Source: Anoxybacillus tepidamans PS2 (lineage in GTDB: Bacteria; Bacillota; Bacilli; Bacillales; Anoxybacillaceae). From it: a DNA stretch of 64,000 nt. The notes beneath the pieces are model-generated. The model was not told the origin of the DNA and searched no databases. It saw nothing but the letters and a program-made list of their open reading frames with translations. This document shows, one piece after another, positions 42,808 through 52,803 of this stretch; position 1 is the stretch's first letter; every line of letters starts with the position of its first letter. The stretch is taken from assembly GCF_000620165.1 (NCBI RefSeq), contig NZ_JHVN01000014.1, positions 20,904 through 84,903 of the forward strand. Reading direction: 5' to 3'. Both the position numbers and the translations under genes were made by a program.

Positions 42808-44316
42808 TTATACCCTCCCTTGAAACTCCCTCATTTTTTGTTCAATCACATCCAGTTGCACATAGCTCTTCACACAATCCGCTAACCGATCAAACGCTCG
42901 CTCGCGCATCATTCGATATGAAGGACGATCATATACAGGTACAAGCCCTTTTTTTCGGCGAATTTCATTTAATAAATGACTGCGAAAGGAATCGTTATGG
43001 AAAATATCATGAAAATACGTCCCGAATATTCGCTCATCTTCTGTTTTGCACCCGTCTACATGGCCGCCCATATCAATAAGCGGAATATAACCTTCGCAAG
43101 CCGCTGAACGTCCCATATGAATTTCATATCCTTGGACTTGGAATCGTTCATCAGCAAACATTAATGTTCCTTCGGAGAGCACCGTCGTTTTGTCTTGCGT
43201 GAGCGTCGTATCAATCGGAAGAAAATCTAATCCCTCAAGATGATGAATGGTTGTCTCGACACCAAATGGGTCACAAATACATTGCCCGAGCATTTGATAA
43301 CCGCCGCAAATACCGATGATGGCTGTATCATCTTGTTCATAAAGCCGCTTAAGCTCGCTGCCGATTCCGCTTTCCCTTATATAAAGTAAATCCTCAATCG
43401 TATTTTTGCTTCCGGGCAAAATGAGCACATCTGGCTTCCCGATGTCCTTCGCTCTTGCCACAAAACGAACGCTGCAGTCTGGCTCTACGAAAAATGGATC
43501 AATGTCCGTAAAGTTCGAAATGCGCGGATATTGTACAACAGCGATATCAATGTCCTTTGTTTCATCTTTTTGGGCCGACAATTGTGCAAGACGAACCGAA
43601 TCTTCCGCATCAATATGTAAATGTGGCATATATGGAACAACACCGAGCACCGGCACATTTGTATACTGTTCAAACCAATCCAATCCAGGCTTTAGAAGCG
43701 ACAGATCCCCGCGGAATTTGTTAATAATTACACCGATCACCCGCTTGCGATCCTCTTTTTCTAGCAGCTGCAACGTTCCTACTAAACTCGCAAACACACC
43801 GCCGCGCTCAATGTCGCCAATTAAAATGACAGGTGCGTTAGCCATGCGAGCGACGCGCATGTTCACAAGCTCTCGGTCATTCAGGTTAATTTCCGCCGGG
43901 CTTCCCGCTCCTTCAATGACAACGCGATCGTATTCATTCATCAACTTGTTTAGCGAGCTCTCAATCACTTGAAGTCCCTTGTAAAAAAACTCGTTTCGAT
44001 ACGCGACAGCTTTCATGTTTCCATACGGTTTCCCGTGCAACACAATTTGCGATTCATTTTCACGGCTCGGTTTAATTAAAATCGGATTCATATCAGTCGT
44101 CGCTACCACACCTGCTGCCTCCGCTTGAATTCCTTGCGCCCGGCCGATTTCCTTTCCGTCGAGTGTGACATAGGAATTGAGTGACATGTTTTGCGACTTA
44201 AACGGAGCCGTTTTCCATCCTGCTTGTGCAAAAATGCGGCAAAAAGCGGTTGTAATGATGCTTTTTCCGGCATCCGAATGCGTTCCTTGAAACATAAGCG
44301 GCAGCGCTCTAGCCAT
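42808..44316 (-). CDS. cbiP: Cobyric acid synthase
   Basis: 502-aa glutamine amidotransferase that amidates the b, d, e and g side chains of adenosylcobyrinic acid a,c-diamide. The ATP site is GTHSDAGKSIITTAFCRI, and the class I-type amidotransferase domain has GICGGYQMLGQ with the nucleophile Cys and a conserved His in GTYFHDIFHND. AAGGAGGAAGC precedes the ATG, which overlaps the end of cbiA. Confidence 0.95.
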   Translation of the reverse strand: MARALPLMFQGTHSDAGKSIITTAFCRIFAQAGWKTAPFKSQNMSLNSYVTLDGKEIGRAQGIQAEAAGVVATTDMNPILIKPSRENESQIVLHGKPYGNMKAVAYRNEFFYKGLQVIESSLNKLMNEYDRVVIEGAGSPAEINLNDRELVNMRVARMANAPVILIGDIERGGVFASLVGTLQLLEKEDRKRVIGVIINKFRGDLSLLKPGLDWFEQYTNVPVLGVVPYMPHLHIDAEDSVRLAQLSAQKDETKDIDIAVVQYPRISNFTDIDPFFVEPDCSVRFVARAKDIGKPDVLILPGSKNTIEDLLYIRESGIGSELKRLYEQDDTAIIGICGGYQMLGQCICDPFGVETTIHHLEGLDFLPIDTTLTQDKTTVLSEGTLMFADERFQVQGYEIHMGRSAACEGYIPLIDMGGHVDGCKTEDERIFGTYFHDIFHNDSFRSHLLNEIRRKKGLVPVYDRPSYRMMRERAFDRLADCVKSYVQLDVIEQKMREFQGRV

Positions 44317-45667
44317 GTTGCTTCCTCCTTTCGCATTCCGCTAGCCAATTTTTCACCATTTCCGAACAGGACGGAAAATAAAAATGAACATAACCCGCAA
44401 CAAGGTTGTCCTTCATATATCCATCCTTTTTTGTTCCACGCAATCCCTTTGTTTCATAAGCAAAATTTCCTTCATCTAAACGCGTAAAGGTTGAATAATG
44501 AAACTCATGGCCTTTTGCAACAAGCTCTTTCGAAAGTAAAAAATTGTCTCCCCAGACTTCACGATAACCAAGCGCGGCCAGCTTCGGATGCATACGGACC
44601 TTCCCTGGAATGACGCCAACCATCTCGTAAAAGCCGCCGTCCGTCGTCTCAATGCCTTCTGACAAAAACATAAACCCACCGCATTCAGCAAGCGTAGGAA
44701 GCCCGTTGTTGATCGCCTGTCTCACAGATTTTTTGACATGTTCTTGCTTTGACAATTGCTCAGCAAACTCTTCCGGAAACCCGCCGCCGATATACAGTCC
44801 GTCAACGTCTTCTGGCACCGTGTCCCCGGCCAGAGGTGAAAAGAATCGAAGTTCGGCACCGTATGCCTCAAGAAGCTCTAAATTTTCTTGATAATAAAAG
44901 TGAAAAGCAGCATCTTTTGCGATCGCAATGCGCACATGATGCGTTGTATCAACAGATAAAAAAGAATGTCCGATTTCTAAATCAGGAGCTTCCGCTAATT
45001 GCAATAACGCATCCAAATCCACCGTCCGTGCGATCCGTTCCCCAAGTTGCGCGAAAAAACGATCCAGTTCGCCGCGTTCAATCGATGGAACAAGCCCTAA
45101 ATGCCGTTCGGGGATATGTAAATCCTCATGCTTTTGTAAAAAGCCAATCACCGGAATACCGCATTCCTGTTCAATCGCGGCTTTTACTAAACGAAAATGC
45201 CCTTCGCTGCCGACGCGGTTGGCAATCACACCAACGATGCGCACGCGTTCATCCAACAGCTGAAACCCGCGAACGACAGCGGCCGCGCTGCGCGCCATCC
45301 CGGAACAGTCGACGACTAACAGCACAGGGCTTTGTGTAAGGATGCTAATTTCCGCGGTTGATCCTTCGATGCTCGTTGCTTGCTTGCCGTCAAAAAATCC
45401 CATCACTCCTTCAATCACCGCAATATCAGCGCCTTCGCATCCCTTTTGGCAGATGGCTTTTACAATGTCTTTTCCGCCCATCCAGCTATCCAAATTACGC
45501 GATGGCCGTCCCGTTACAGCAGTGTGATATGTTGGATCGATATAATCTGGACCGCACTTAAATCCTTGAACCGTATATCCTTTTTTCTTTAACGCCGCCA
45601 TAATGCCGATTGTAACGGTCGTCTTGCCGACGCCGCTTCCCGTTCCGGCGATGACAATTCTTCGCAT
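44309..45667 (-). CDS. cbiA: Cobyrinic acid a,c-diamide synthase
   Basis: 452-aa glutamine amidotransferase acting on the a and c carboxylates. GTGSGVGKTTVTIGIMAAL is the ATP site, FKCGPDYIDPTYHTAVTGR is diagnostic, and the amidotransferase nucleophile is in TLAECGGFMFLSEG. The ATG at 45667 has GGGGGAATAGTG upstream; a GTG just before it is possible. Overlaps cbiP. Confidence 0.95.
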   Translation of the reverse strand: MRRIVIAGTGSGVGKTTVTIGIMAALKKKGYTVQGFKCGPDYIDPTYHTAVTGRPSRNLDSWMGGKDIVKAICQKGCEGADIAVIEGVMGFFDGKQATSIEGSTAEISILTQSPVLLVVDCSGMARSAAAVVRGFQLLDERVRIVGVIANRVGSEGHFRLVKAAIEQECGIPVIGFLQKHEDLHIPERHLGLVPSIERGELDRFFAQLGERIARTVDLDALLQLAEAPDLEIGHSFLSVDTTHHVRIAIAKDAAFHFYYQENLELLEAYGAELRFFSPLAGDTVPEDVDGLYIGGGFPEEFAEQLSKQEHVKKSVRQAINNGLPTLAECGGFMFLSEGIETTDGGFYEMVGVIPGKVRMHPKLAALGYREVWGDNFLLSKELVAKGHEFHYSTFTRLDEGNFAYETKGLRGTKKDGYMKDNLVAGYVHFYFPSCSEMVKNWLAECERRKQHG

Positions 45668-45669
45668 CA

Positions 45670-46749
45670 CTATTCCCCCTCATCAAGCACCGCAACCGAA
45701 ATGGTGACGTTTCCCGACTTTTTTTTCACTAGTGCAAGCGTATCAGCCCCGCTGTATAATTTGGCAGCCGGCTCACTGACGCCGTATGCCCCTGTATAGC
45801 GGTAGACCGTTTCCGAAGGCTGCTCCATTTTCACTTCATTTAATTGCTCCCGCTTATAGTATACAAATTCCCAGCCGTATTTTCGTGCAACTTGTAAGAT
45901 TCCTTCCTCATCTTTTTTCAAATCGATCGTACATACTGCCTTTACACTTTTTAACGAAAAACGAAGCTCTGCTAGTGTTTCGATGATGACGGCTTCAATC
46001 TCTTCCGCTGGCGTGCCTCGATTGCAGCCGATGCCAAGAACAATCACTTTTGGACGATACAAAACACCGTTTCGCAAAATCGCTTCCTCGTCTTTCGAAA
46101 GAAGGCGATGGGTTACAACGAGAGCCGCGTCTGGTTTCGCAGCTAGTGCCGCATTAATAGATTCATACACCCGAATGTTGCTTGGGAGAGGTGTATCGTA
46201 CGTCCACCAATTTCGCTCGCCCGATTCTTGCACAATCGCTACGTGCTGTTCGTTCACAACCGCGGCGCTTACCGGCGTCAGCTTTTCATCTGATTCCCAT
46301 ACCCACCCGAACGATCTTCCAAATAAGTCGACCGCTATCGTTTTTTGCACATCGGAAGCCGTTGTGATGACAGGATGGGCTTGTAATAGATGTGCAACCT
46401 GGCGAGTCAATTCATTCGCTCCGCCAAGATGCCCCGACAAGACACTAATGACGTGCTCTCCCTTATCGTCGATCACTACAACCGCTGGGTCTGTCTTTTT
46501 ATCCTTTAACAATGGCGCAATCATGCGTACGACCGCTCCAAGTGAAATAATAAGAATCAATCCGCGATACGTGGAAAAAAGTGAAGGCAGCAAACATCGC
46601 ACATTGCCTTCAAATAAATGGATGCCCTTTTCTTCTTCATCTCCCTGGGCAAATTTGTTCGTATAATATACACGAGTATCGGGCAGTTGTTCACCAATTT
46701 GGCGAGCGATGTTCACTCCATGCTTCGTAATCGCAACAACGGCATACAT
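45670..46749 (-). CDS. cbiG: Cobalt-precorrin-5A hydrolase CbiG
   Basis: 359 aa. It opens the lactone and releases the two-carbon unit as acetaldehyde during anaerobic ring contraction. YAVVAITKHGVNIARQI at the N-terminus, the middle VISVLSGHLGGANELTR with a TTASDVQ segment, and the C-terminal VLGIGCNRGTPAEEIEAVI are CbiG blocks. The start is trimmed to 46749, behind GGGGGAGAAG. Presence of CbiG marks the anaerobic pathway. Confidence 0.93.
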   Translation of the reverse strand: MYAVVAITKHGVNIARQIGEQLPDTRVYYTNKFAQGDEEEKGIHLFEGNVRCLLPSLFSTYRGLILIISLGAVVRMIAPLLKDKKTDPAVVVIDDKGEHVISVLSGHLGGANELTRQVAHLLQAHPVITTASDVQKTIAVDLFGRSFGWVWESDEKLTPVSAAVVNEQHVAIVQESGERNWWTYDTPLPSNIRVYESINAALAAKPDAALVVTHRLLSKDEEAILRNGVLYRPKVIVLGIGCNRGTPAEEIEAVIIETLAELRFSLKSVKAVCTIDLKKDEEGILQVARKYGWEFVYYKREQLNEVKMEQPSETVYRYTGAYGVSEPAAKLYSGADTLALVKKKSGNVTISVAVLDEGE

Positions 46750-46750
46750 T

Positions 46751-47521
46751 CTACTTCTCCCCCTGCCTATATCCGTGCGTAAACGTTTTATCATAAAGTT
46801 TTGAACGATAAGAGCGTTCCGCAATCGCTGGGTCGAGCGCCCGTCCAGCTAATATGAGTGCATGTTTTCGGATCCCGTTGGCACGCATATCTTCATTAAG
46901 CGTTCTAACGGTCGATCGAACCACTTTTTGATCAGGCCACGTCGCTTTATACACAACAACAACGGGTGTATCCTCGCTCCAGCCAGCTTCGATCAGCGCT
47001 TTCGTCACTTTTTTCGTCAACGTCGCGCTTAAAAATAACGCGAGCGTACAATCATGTTTCGCCAACTCCTCAAGCTTTTCCTTCTCTGGAACAGGGGTGC
47101 GTCCTTCCGCCCGCGTTAAAATCACCGTTTGTGTTAAATCGGGAACGGTTAGCTCGACCTCGGCCGCGGCTGCTGCGGCAAATACCGAGCTCACGCCCGG
47201 AACGATTTCCACATCAATTTGTTCCTTTTTCAATAATGCTATTTGTTCAAGCGTAGCCCCGTAAATCGAAGGGTCGCCTGTATGGAGGCGCACCACCTTT
47301 TGACCGCTTTTCACTCGCTCGACCATCAAATGAACAATTTGCTCTAAATACATGCCCGCCGTATGAAACACGTCCGCTTCCGGTTTCGCATAATGAAGTA
47401 AGGCTTCATTGACGAGCGAATCGGTATAAAAAATGGCATCCGCCTCTTGCAACAATTTTAGTCCTTTCACCGTAAGCAACTCTGGATCCCCTGGGCCGGC
47501 TCCAACAATATATAGCTTCAT
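46751..47521 (-). CDS. cbiF: Cobalt-precorrin-4 C11-methyltransferase
   Basis: 256-aa tetrapyrrole methylase. [38 protein letters not shown] and EIVPGVSSVFAAAAAAEVEL are the typical motifs, with the CbiF/CobM-specific LPDLTQT-like VPDLTQTVILTRAEGRTP. Overlaps cbiL by 4 nt. Confidence 0.93.
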   Translation of the reverse strand: MKLYIVGAGPGDPELLTVKGLKLLQEADAIFYTDSLVNEALLHYAKPEADVFHTAGMYLEQIVHLMVERVKSGQKVVRLHTGDPSIYGATLEQIALLKKEQIDVEIVPGVSSVFAAAAAAEVELTVPDLTQTVILTRAEGRTPVPEKEKLEELAKHDCTLALFLSATLTKKVTKALIEAGWSEDTPVVVVYKATWPDQKVVRSTVRTLNEDMRANGIRKHALILAGRALDPAIAERSYRSKLYDKTFTHGYRQGEK

Positions 47522-48219
47522 TTTCTCACCACCATCAGTGTTAAATATTCAAGCTCCACTCCATCAAGCTGCTCTACATTCCAAATGATTTCTTCACTTG
47601 ATGTCACTTTGGTCACAACGGCGGCCCTTTGCACTAAATCAAGTTCGCGCAATAGCCGAAGCATCATATCGATCACTTTTGCTACTTTAATAAACACGAC
47701 ACAATCATGGGTTTCAATCGCTCGCTTCATCTCCTCGTAATCATCGCGCGCCGGAATGATGGCGACATGTTCATTGCCATCAGCAAGCGGAAGTTGAAGG
47801 CGAGCCGCCGCTGCGTTGACAGACGAAATCCCCGGAATCACTTCCGTCCGAACATCCGGATAATTTGTTTGCATTGTTCGCATAAAATGAATAAAGGTGC
47901 TATATAAAAGCGGGTCTCCTTCTGTCACAAAAGCAACATTTTTTCCTGCCGAAAGATGCTCCCACACACGTTCGGCCGTTTCATTCCATTTTTCCTCTAA
48001 AACATTTTTTTCTTTCGTCATCGGAAAGACAAGACCGAGCATTTCCTTTTCTCGCGGTGAAAAGTATGCCTCGACAATTTGTTGAGCGTAGCTTTTGCTG
48101 CCACGCTGCTTTTTCGGGTAGGCGATCACATCGGCTTCGTTTAAACAGCGAAACGCCTTGACCGTCAATAGTTCCGGATCTCCTGGACCAACGCCAACGC
48201 CGTATAACGTTCCAATCAT
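47518..48219 (-). CDS. cbiL: Cobalt-precorrin-2 C20-methyltransferase
   Basis: 233-aa SAM-dependent methylase. [39 protein letters not shown] and [20 protein letters not shown] are diagnostic of CbiL/CobI. First C-methylation after cobalt insertion. Its ATG overlaps cbiET and its stop overlaps cbiF, consistent with translational coupling. Confidence 0.93.
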   Translation of the reverse strand: MIGTLYGVGVGPGDPELLTVKAFRCLNEADVIAYPKKQRGSKSYAQQIVEAYFSPREKEMLGLVFPMTKEKNVLEEKWNETAERVWEHLSAGKNVAFVTEGDPLLYSTFIHFMRTMQTNYPDVRTEVIPGISSVNAAAARLQLPLADGNEHVAIIPARDDYEEMKRAIETHDCVVFIKVAKVIDMMLRLLRELDLVQRAAVVTKVTSSEEIIWNVEQLDGVELEYLTLMVVRK

Positions 48220-49424
48220 TGCTTTTCTTCCTTTCTATAAGCCGAAATAATATAAATCGGATTTAAGGCATCAAAACGGGTCAGTTGTAAAATCGGCTTG
48301 CTTCTAGACAATTGCGCCAACGTAATATCGACATGAAAACCTCGTTGCTCAAGCCCAACAACCGCTTCATGCAGCGTTTCGATGGTTACGGCATTGATGA
48401 CGATTCGTCCTCCTTTTTTCAGACGTTCAGAGCAAACATTAAGCAACCGATCCATTTCTCCCGATGTGCCGCCGATAAAAATCGCATCGGGGTCAGGAAA
48501 TTCATTTAGATGTTCTGGCGCCCGGCCATGAACGAGAGTAAAGTCCGCACGGAATTTTCGCATATTCTCTTTGCAAATGTTGATATCCTGTTCATTTTTC
48601 TCGATCGCAAATACCGCTCCCTCGCGTGCGATTTTCGCCGCTTCAATCGCGACAGAACCCGTACATGTGCCGATATCCCAAACAACGCTCGTCTCATGCA
48701 GTTGAAGGGCGCTAACGCTTAAAATACGAATCTCTTTTTTTGTAATTAATCCTTTTTCCGGTTTGCGTTGCAAAAACTGGTCGTCATCAATCCCGAGTGA
48801 CCAAACAGGTCCCTCTTTCGTTTTCTGCAAAATGACAATATTTAATGGAAGAAACTCGGTTTGCGCCATCTCTTCCAATTCAAAAAAACGGCACCGTTCC
48901 TCTTCGCCGCCGAGATGTTCTCCGACAAACGCACGGTATTCCGTCATTCCATACGAAAGTAAATAGTTTGCAATCTGGTCTGGCGAATTCGTTGCATCGG
49001 TTAAAATCGCCACTTTATGGCGCCCATCAATCCGCTGAGCGAGGCCCTTCATGCTCCGGCCGTGCACGCTTATGACGTATGCATCGTGCCAGCTCTCCCC
49101 GATTTTCGCAAATGCCCATTGAATCGAACTGATCGATGGGTATACTTCGATCGGAAGTTTTCGAGATAAATAGCTTCCGATTCCATAAAAAAGCGGATCA
49201 CCTGAAGCTAAAACAACTGTCCGTCTATCTTCATTACGCAACCGCTCGACAAGAGAGGAAAGGCCGTTTTTAATTACTACCTTTTCTCCTTGGTAGTCAG
49301 GAAAAAATGATAAATGACGCTCACCTCCTACTAATAATTCACTTTCATAAATCCAACGTTCGTATAAAGAAGGCAAGCTTTTTGTTCCGTCTGCGCCAAT
49401 ACCAATGAGTTTAATCGGCTGCAT
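48216..49424 (-). CDS. cbiET: Bifunctional cobalt-precorrin C5/C15-methyltransferase and decarboxylase (CbiE-CbiT fusion)
   Basis: 402 aa, two domains. Residues 1-205 are a tetrapyrrole methylase ([36 protein letters not shown]). Residues 215-402 are a Rossmann methyltransferase ([36 protein letters not shown]) that methylates C15 and decarboxylates the acetate at C12. In many anaerobic-pathway organisms these are two genes, while the fusion is also seen in Bacillus megaterium. Overlaps cbiD by 14 nt. Confidence 0.93.
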   Translation of the reverse strand: MQPIKLIGIGADGTKSLPSLYERWIYESELLVGGERHLSFFPDYQGEKVVIKNGLSSLVERLRNEDRRTVVLASGDPLFYGIGSYLSRKLPIEVYPSISSIQWAFAKIGESWHDAYVISVHGRSMKGLAQRIDGRHKVAILTDATNSPDQIANYLLSYGMTEYRAFVGEHLGGEEERCRFFELEEMAQTEFLPLNIVILQKTKEGPVWSLGIDDDQFLQRKPEKGLITKKEIRILSVSALQLHETSVVWDIGTCTGSVAIEAAKIAREGAVFAIEKNEQDINICKENMRKFRADFTLVHGRAPEHLNEFPDPDAIFIGGTSGEMDRLLNVCSERLKKGGRIVINAVTIETLHEAVVGLEQRGFHVDITLAQLSRSKPILQLTRFDALNPIYIISAYRKEEKQ

Positions 49425-50505
49425 CTGTTCGCACCGCCTTTCCTAAAAGTTGTCCACTCATCGTATAAAGCGATGTTTCAATGACAAGGCCGCCGCCGAC
49501 CTCTTTCAACGCAGAACGGCAGCAGCACTCGCATAATTTTTCAAAAAACAACGTGTTTCCTGCCTCTTGCATGAGATCCCCAACTTGCGATGCCGTGTTC
49601 GCTTCCCGTACGGAACGAACGAGTTCGCAAGAAGCACCTGCTTCCTCGGCAATTGCTGCTAGAAAATGAAAATCAACAGGTGCACTCTTCGAATGAACCA
49701 TCATGACTCCTTGGGCGATTTTAGAAAACTTCCCCATCATCCCAACCATCGAGACCGTTTTCATCCCCTGTTTTTTGCATTGTTTAAGCGTAAAACCAAC
49801 AAAATCTCCCATTTCGATAAACGCTTCTTCCGGAAGATGGGTATATTGCTTCATAGCATACTTTTCACTTCGTCCCCCTGTTGTAATAACAACATGATGA
49901 CAGCCTGTTGCTTTAGCTACTTGAATCGCTCGAACAATGCTTGCGCGGTAAGCCGATGTCGAAAATGGCACGACAATGCCGCGCGTCCCCAAAATCGAGA
50001 TGCCGCCAATAATACCAAGCCGGGCATTTAGCGTTTTTTTCGCGATTTCTTCTCCATTTGGAACGGAAATGACGATGCGGATCCCCCTCTCAACCCCATA
50101 TTGTTTGAGAACATAGTCCGCTGTTTCCATCATCATTTTGCGCGGTACCGGGTTAATGGCTGCTTCGCCTATTGGTACCGGTAAGCCTGGCTTCGTAACG
50201 CGCCCAACGCCTTCGCCTCCATCTAACTCAATGTCGTCACCTGTTGTCCATGAGACGGTCGAAATGATTTCGGCTCCATGCGTCGCATCAGGGTCGTCGC
50301 CTCCATCTTTGATGACGGCAGCCGTTGCCGAGCCGCCATTTATTTGGCACCGTTCTACCGCAAACGTGACCCATCGTCCAATCGGCAAATAGATCGTTGC
50401 CTCCGTTTGCGGGACACCGGTAATGAGAGCAGTCAATGCCGCTTTCGTCGCCGCAGTAGCGCAAGCACCTGTCGTATATCCTTCGCGCAATGTTTTGTTT
50501 TCCAT
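49411..50505 (-). CDS. cbiD: Cobalt-precorrin-5B C1-methyltransferase CbiD
   Basis: 364 aa. [20 protein letters not shown] at the N-terminus, a [14 protein letters not shown] segment and [20 protein letters not shown] are CbiD signatures. It lacks the usual SAM fold of the other methylases in the operon, as CbiD does in general. Follows cbiC by 3 nt. Confidence 0.95.
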   Translation of the reverse strand: MENKTLREGYTTGACATAATKAALTALITGVPQTEATIYLPIGRWVTFAVERCQINGGSATAAVIKDGGDDPDATHGAEIISTVSWTTGDDIELDGGEGVGRVTKPGLPVPIGEAAINPVPRKMMMETADYVLKQYGVERGIRIVISVPNGEEIAKKTLNARLGIIGGISILGTRGIVVPFSTSAYRASIVRAIQVAKATGCHHVVITTGGRSEKYAMKQYTHLPEEAFIEMGDFVGFTLKQCKKQGMKTVSMVGMMGKFSKIAQGVMMVHSKSAPVDFHFLAAIAEEAGASCELVRSVREANTASQVGDLMQEAGNTLFFEKLCECCCRSALKEVGGGLVIETSLYTMSGQLLGKAVRTDAAD

Positions 50506-50508
50506 CGT

Positions 50509-51156
50509 CTACCCTCGCTCCGCTAAAATCGAAAGCGCATTAAGCGCTGCTACCGTGACCGTGCTTCCTCCTTTTCGGCCGATGTTCGTAATAAACGGAA
50601 CATCCAATTTCGCCAATTCTTCCTTTGATTCTGCTGCCGATACAAAACCAACCGGCAAGCCAATAACTAAACCAGGACGCGCTTCTCCCTCTTTAATTAA
50701 ACGAATCAGCTCAAGCAATGCCGTTGGGGCATTGCCAATCGCAAAAATGCCTCCATCCGCCTCTTTAACGGCTTTCCTCATGGCAACAATCGCCCGCGTT
50801 GTATTCAAGCGTTTCGCTTCTGCGATCACATCGGGATCGGAAATGTACACATGCACACTCCCGCCAAATTTTTCAATCCTCGCTTTATTGACCCCGACTT
50901 GTACCATTTGTACATCAACCACAACCTTTTTACCTGCGCGAATCGCCTCAATCCCTGCTTTGATCGCGCTTGGATGAAATAATAAACTTTTGCCTAACTC
51001 AAAATCGGCCGACGCATGAATCACGCGTTGAACGATTGGATATTGTTCCTGCGTAAAATGATGCTCTCCGATCTCTTCGTCAATGATTTGAAAACTTCGT
51101 TCCTCAATCTGTTGCGGCTGAATCGTAACAGGACGAAATTCCGTTCGAAAATCCAT
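50509..51156 (-). CDS. cbiC: Cobalt-precorrin-8 methylmutase CbiC
   Basis: 215 aa. It moves the C11 methyl group to C12. The catalytic His is in VIHASADFELGKSLLFHP; DVQMVQVGVNKARI and IGNAPTALLELI are conserved. GAAAGGGG lies upstream. It sits between cbiJ and cbiD. Confidence 0.94.
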   Translation of the reverse strand: MDFRTEFRPVTIQPQQIEERSFQIIDEEIGEHHFTQEQYPIVQRVIHASADFELGKSLLFHPSAIKAGIEAIRAGKKVVVDVQMVQVGVNKARIEKFGGSVHVYISDPDVIAEAKRLNTTRAIVAMRKAVKEADGGIFAIGNAPTALLELIRLIKEGEARPGLVIGLPVGFVSAAESKEELAKLDVPFITNIGRKGGSTVTVAALNALSILAERG

Positions 51157-51170
51157 TCATAAAACCCCTT

Positions 51171-51950
51171 TCATTGATTAATCAATAACGGCACACGCTG
51201 ACGCAACGCCGCTACTACATCTGAAAACTCCGAATATATCGTGTCATACTGGATGGTTGGTCTGCGAATCACAATCGTCTCAATCCCCAGTTCTTCAGCG
51301 GCGGCGATTTTTTCATCGACAAACCCAACTTTGCCGCTTTCTTTCGTCACGAGAAGCGTCACACCAAAATGTCTGAAAAGCGCTGTATCCAATTCCTGCG
51401 TAAACGGCCCTTGCATCGCTACAATATTTTCTTGAGGAAATTTGAGCTCTTCACATTTTTCCATATTGTCCTTACGGGGAAGCATGCGGGCGATGATGCG
51501 CACATCCGGCAAATGAAGCAGCTTTTTTGCAAAAATATGCAGCGTTTTGCTTCCGGTTGTCAGCATCACCACTCCCTTTTTTGTTGCTGCAAGTTCAGCT
51601 GCTTCCTCATAGCTATCAACAAACGTAACACGTTCGTAATCGACTGGAACGGACTTTCGCTCATAACGAATATAAGGAACATTCGCATCGTTCGCTGCTT
51701 TGATGGCATTTTTTGATGCCTCTTCCGCAAAGGGGTGACTCGCGTCTACAACCGCTTTGGCCTGTTTCATATAAATCAATTTCGTCAATTGCTCTGCTGT
51801 TAATCTCCCAAGATGAACCGATAAACCAGCATGTTGCAATTGCTCCGCTGCATGTTCGGTTACGACCGTTGCCATCACGTTGTATCCTGCTTGTTGAATC
51901 TCAAGCGCTAGCTGCCTTGCATCGCTTGTTCCCGCTAAAACGATAATCAT
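51171..51950 (-). CDS. cbiJ: Cobalt-precorrin-6A reductase CbiJ
   Basis: 259-aa NAD(P)H-dependent reductase. VLAGTSDARQLALEIQQAGY, VVDASHPFAEEASKNAIKAA and LVTKESGKVGFVDEKIAAAE are diagnostic of CbiJ/CobK. The start is trimmed to 51950, right behind AAGGAGGCG. The upstream gene cbiX ends 11 nt before. Confidence 0.93.
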   Translation of the reverse strand: MIIVLAGTSDARQLALEIQQAGYNVMATVVTEHAAEQLQHAGLSVHLGRLTAEQLTKLIYMKQAKAVVDASHPFAEEASKNAIKAANDANVPYIRYERKSVPVDYERVTFVDSYEEAAELAATKKGVVMLTTGSKTLHIFAKKLLHLPDVRIIARMLPRKDNMEKCEELKFPQENIVAMQGPFTQELDTALFRHFGVTLLVTKESGKVGFVDEKIAAAEELGIETIVIRRPTIQYDTIYSEFSDVVAALRQRVPLLINQ

Positions 51951-51961
51951 AACACGCCTCC

Positions 51962-52792
51962 TTAATGATGGTGGTGATGATGGTGATGGTGTTCGGCCAT
52001 ATGAAGCCGATATTGGCACAAATCGCAATTCATCTTGACAGCTTGACCAAGCGCTTCCTCTAAACGATCCAGCACAATCGTCTGCAGTTTCGGATGAAAC
52101 CCGAAATACCCAGCTAAAGCAAATTCAACGTGCGGGTAGCGGCTACGAAACTCCGATATTTTTTCTTCCAATCTTTTAATCAGAACACCAGTAAATAAAA
52201 AGTATGGCAAGATCACAACCTTTTTGGCTCCCAGCCTGATGCATCGATCTACCCCTTCATCTAAAAGGGGATTGGTCACCCCCATGAAAGCGGGCTCCAC
52301 AAGTGAGTAGTTGGTCCGTTCCCAAAAAAGCCGGGCAATTTTATATAAATCGCTATTGGCATCCGGATCGCTCCCTCCGCGCCCCAACAGAAGAATGGCC
52401 GTACCGGAATCAGGCGTTTCCGCATCCTCGCCGATTTCTAGCAATCTTTCTTTTAAAATTACAAATGTTTGTTCATGAATTCCGATCGGCCGGCCATACG
52501 TAAACTTCACGTGCGGATATTGCTTTCTTGCTTCATCAATCGCCGCTGGAATATGCAACTTCGAATGGCCCGCAGCAAGCAAAATTATCGGAATGACAAT
52601 CACTTCATGAGCCCCTGCCGCCACACACCGCTTCATCCCTTCTAACATTGTCGGCAAACCAAACTCTAAAAAACATGTTTCAATATAGTAACGAGAATCG
52701 ATTTTGGAACGAAGCTGCTCGACGAACTGAAAGACTTGCTCATTTCCTTCCGCATCGCGGCTTCCGTGCCCAACAAATAAAATCGCCTTCAT
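51962..52792 (-). CDS. cbiX: Sirohydrochlorin cobaltochelatase CbiX, long form with His9 tail
   Basis: 276 aa. It inserts cobalt into sirohydrochlorin, the entry step of the anaerobic pathway. Two chelatase halves are visible, each with a (L/I)L(F/L)(V/L)GHGS or GRGG-type start: AILFVGHGSRDAEGNEQV and AILLLGRGGSDPDANSDL. Near the C-terminus an MNCDLC motif (MxCxxC) fits the Fe-S site reported for Bacillus megaterium CbiX, and the protein ends in nine consecutive histidines, probably a cobalt store or ligand. Start 52792 (MKAILFVG). Confidence 0.93.
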   Translation of the reverse strand: MKAILFVGHGSRDAEGNEQVFQFVEQLRSKIDSRYYIETCFLEFGLPTMLEGMKRCVAAGAHEVIVIPIILLAAGHSKLHIPAAIDEARKQYPHVKFTYGRPIGIHEQTFVILKERLLEIGEDAETPDSGTAILLLGRGGSDPDANSDLYKIARLFWERTNYSLVEPAFMGVTNPLLDEGVDRCIRLGAKKVVILPYFLFTGVLIKRLEEKISEFRSRYPHVEFALAGYFGFHPKLQTIVLDRLEEALGQAVKMNCDLCQYRLHMAEHHHHHHHHH

Positions 52793-52803
52793 GCTCTTAC
52801 CTC

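Noticed and set aside
43406..43972. Plus-strand frame (188 codons) opposite cbiP
   Set aside because: Antisense shadow of cbiP; composition typical of a complementary frame and no start signals.
45983..46666. Long plus-strand frame (227 codons) opposite cbiG
   Set aside because: It lies wholly antisense to a well-supported cbiG, has no ribosome site and encodes a Ser/Thr/Arg-rich sequence without motifs.
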